The position numbers were made by a program, and so were the translations under genes. Source: Microbacterium sp. (GTDB taxonomy: Bacteria; Actinomycetota; Actinomycetes; Actinomycetales; Microbacteriaceae). Taken from it: a stretch of DNA of 19,348 nt. Numbering within the stretch: the stretch's first letter is position 1; every line of letters begins with the position of its first letter. The stretch covers positions 1 to 19,348 of the forward strand of contig NZ_QFPF01000053.1 in NCBI RefSeq assembly GCF_003248605.1, read 5' to 3'. This document shows positions 17,887 to 19,348 of this stretch, one piece after another. The notes under the pieces were generated by a model. The model did no database searches. It saw nothing but the letters and a program-made list of their open reading frames with translations, and was not told the origin of the DNA.

Positions 17887-18690
17887 GTGCCGTTCACCCC
17901 CAGCCACGCGGTCGTCGCGCTGCCCTTCCTGCGCACGCCCCTGGTACCCGCGGCCATCGCGGTGGGGGCGATGACACCGGATCTTGCGCTCTTCACGCGC
18001 GGCATCCCGTTGCGTTACTCCGCGACGCACGACCCCCGCTGGTTGCCGGTGACGGTTCTGCTGGCGCTCGGTCTACTCGTGCTGTGGCGCACGGTCCTCC
18101 GCCCCGCGTGCCGCGAGCTCGCCCCGCGCTGGCTGGCCGCACGGCTTCCCGGCCGGTGGGATGCCGGGGCGAGAGAGTCCCTGCGGGAGACATTCGCCGG
18201 GGGAGCGGTGGCCCTCGGCCTGCTCGCCCTCTCGCTCACTCTGGGTGTGCTCAGCCACATCGCCTGGGATCTGTTCACGCACGAGGGTCGGCTCGGTGTC
18301 GAGCTGTTTCCCGTGCTGGCCGATGAGGTCATCGGCCAGCCGATGTACGGCTGGCTGCAGGATCTCTCCTCGGCTGCCGGTCTGCTCGTGCTCGGGTTGT
18401 TCGCCCTCTCCTGGCTCCGGCGTCGAACGCCGGTGGCGATCGAGCGGCAGTTGCCCGGACTCGTACGGGTGACGTGGTGGATGTCGCTGCCGGCGATCCT
18501 GATCGCGACGTGGATCTTCGGCCTCGCGCTCTTAGGGCCGCTTCGCCCCGGCTTCGGGATCGCGCATCTCGCCTACCTGGTCCTCCCACCGGCCTGTGCG
18601 CTCTGGGCGGTCGTCACCGTCCTCCTGGCGCTGGTCGTCTCGGCCGCTCGCCGTCGAGGCTTGTCGGGCGAGCGGAGCTCCGACGGGTGA
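17887..18690 (+). CDS. DUF4184 family membrane protein
   Basis: A 267-residue polytopic membrane protein with about six hydrophobic segments. The N-terminus PFTPSHAVVALPFLRTPLVPAAI followed by GAMTPDLALF, and the later SHIAWDLFTH, are the conserved parts of DUF4184. The spacing of His, Pro-Asp and His-Asp-His residues recalls membrane-bound metal-dependent hydrolases such as the YdjM/DUF457 group. Metal binding is plausible but unproven. The GTG at 17887, seven bases after the tyrS stop, is chosen because similarity begins there. No strong ribosome binding site is seen (a GGGGA at 17871 is rather far), so translation probably depends on tyrS. The start is somewhat uncertain. Confidence 0.8.
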   Translation: MPFTPSHAVVALPFLRTPLVPAAIAVGAMTPDLALFTRGIPLRYSATHDPRWLPVTVLLALGLLVLWRTVLRPACRELAPRWLAARLPGRWDAGARESLRETFAGGAVALGLLALSLTLGVLSHIAWDLFTHEGRLGVELFPVLADEVIGQPMYGWLQDLSSAAGLLVLGLFALSWLRRRTPVAIERQLPGLVRVTWWMSLPAILIATWIFGLALLGPLRPGFGIAHLAYLVLPPACALWAVVTVLLALVVSAARRRGLSGERSSDG

Positions 18691-18854
18691 AAACCGCGGA
18701 AAGACGCGGCGACACGCCCGGGATGCAACCAGGATTTGCCCGAACCGAAACCCCCGCGTAACTTATTACTTGTTCGCCCCACAGGGAAGCGGAGAGGCCG
18801 AGAGCCTCACCCCCCTCAAGCGGAGAACCACCCCCTTCTGAACAAGCCCTCATC
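18691..18854. other. Intergenic region upstream of the rrn promoters
   Basis: No gene is seen here. It holds a short hairpin right after the DUF4184 stop (CCGCG / CGCGG, 18694-18709). It also holds a possible weak promoter, TTGCCC (18736-18741) with a 17-base spacer to TAACTT (18759-18764), in a locally AT-rich stretch (TAACTTATTACTTG). A GAGGC / GCCTC hairpin lies at 18794-18808. The candidate promoter could be an extra upstream rrn start, but the -35 match is poor. Confidence 0.35.
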
Positions 18855-18883
18855 TTGAGGGTCATGACCCTTGGGTCTAGGAT
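18855..18883 (+). promoter_or_regulatory. rrn promoter P1 with palindromic spacer
   Basis: TTGAGG (18855-18860) and TAGGAT (18878-18883) are spaced by 17 bases, a good sigma-70-type match directed at the rRNA operon. A perfect 14-bp palindrome, AGGGTCATGACCCT (18858-18871), overlaps the -35 and fills much of the spacer. A second inverted repeat, CCCTCA / TGAGGG (18847-18861), covers the -35 itself. This looks like an operator for a dimeric regulator. Confidence 0.6.
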
Positions 18884-18948
18884 GGGGTCCTGCTCCTCGA
18901 GCACAGTCACTTCAGGCTGCGCGGATTGAATCCGCCGAAAACGCCGAT

Positions 18949-18976
18949 TTGACAAGCCGAGCGAGACAGATAAGAT
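18949..18976 (+). promoter_or_regulatory. rrn promoter P2
   Basis: A perfect -35 TTGACA (18949-18954) and TAAGAT (18971-18976) with a 16-base spacer form the best promoter match in the window. Transcription should start around 18983, giving a leader of about 220 bases before 16S rRNA. Confidence 0.8.
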
Positions 18977-18982
18977 AGAGAA

Positions 18983-19201
18983 GTTGCCCTGCGGGACTGG
19001 CTGAGAGGCCAAGACGCAGGAGCATCCGATCCTTGAGAACTCAACAGCGTGCACTTGTCATAATGCCAAAAAACCTCGCGGCCAGCCTAGCTGGTCGATG
19101 AGATTCTTTTGAGATTAAACGGATATGTCAGTAATGACATCCGATCGTCAGATCAAGCTCGCAGAGATGTAGCCCATTCCGGCTCATCGAAGCAAAAATT
19201 C
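18983..19201 (+). other. rRNA operon leader region
   Basis: This is the transcribed leader ahead of 16S rRNA, clearly less GC-rich than the coding regions. It contains CTTGAGAACTCAACAGCGTGC (from 19032), a sequence of the kind conserved in actinobacterial rrn leaders as the antitermination (boxA-region) signal. Two hairpins follow: CGGCCAGC / GCTGGTCG (19079-19097), and ATGTCA-GTAA-TGACAT (19125-19140) capped by a GNRA-type tetraloop and extended by CGG/CCG outside a small bulge. These are likely parts of the antitermination and processing structures. The partner strand beyond 16S is outside the window. Confidence 0.6.

Positions 19202-19348
<147 letters not shown>

Noticed and set aside
18614..19054. 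Minus-strand open frame across the rrn promoter region
   Set aside because: It runs antisense through two clear rrn promoters and the leader, with no family resemblance.

Overview
The window is high-GC actinobacterial DNA, almost all coding on the + strand. The partial 16S rRNA at the right end, the SatD/DUF4184 neighbours and the many GTG starts point to the family Microbacteriaceae. The V1-V2 part of the 16S (GTGAGCAATCTGCCCCTGACT) fits Microbacterium or a close relative. No transfer RNA, IS transposase, phage gene or CRISPR array is visible.

Layout. (1) 1-2817 is a glutamate-type ABC importer, gluABCD: the ATPase tail is cut by the window edge, followed by a lipoprotein binding protein and two permeases. 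The second permease (gluD) carries a deletion and frameshift that removes its first membrane segment. (2) 2868-6400 is pheST, both subunits of phenylalanyl-tRNA synthetase. (3) 6401-7112 is a gene-poor, repeat-rich spacer: a 12-bp inverted repeat pair, a very GC-rich tandem array, a 29-bp palindrome, and a promoter driving a possible 27-codon arginine-rich leader peptide. (4) 7113-15037 is the arginine cluster argC-J-B-D-F, then a polytopic membrane protein, then argH. All joints from argC to argF are GTGA/ATGA overlaps. argR and argG, which often lie between argF and argH in actinobacteria, are absent here. (5) 15085-16514 is a two-gene unit encoding a SatD-family protein and a membrane protein whose C-terminus resembles DUF3307 proteins, behind a promoter covered by GATAAG/CTTATC half-sites. 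(6) 16563-18690 is tyrS and a DUF4184-type membrane protein. (7) 18691-19348 is the rrn promoter region with two good sigma-70-type promoters, a structured leader, and the first ~147 bases of 16S rRNA.

The genes are mostly housekeeping: aminoacylation (PheST, TyrRS), arginine synthesis from glutamate, and glutamate import. Several genes (pheS, argH, satD, tyrS, perhaps argC and the leader ORF) have a TANNNT -10 hexamer only 6-8 bases before the start codon. This predicts leaderless mRNAs.

The points most worth a second look are the gluD lesion, the arginine-rich leader ORF upstream of argC, a palindromic repeat inserted in frame inside argC, the SatD/membrane-protein module with its operator and cyclase-like motifs, and a 14-bp palindrome inside the upstream rrn promoter spacer.
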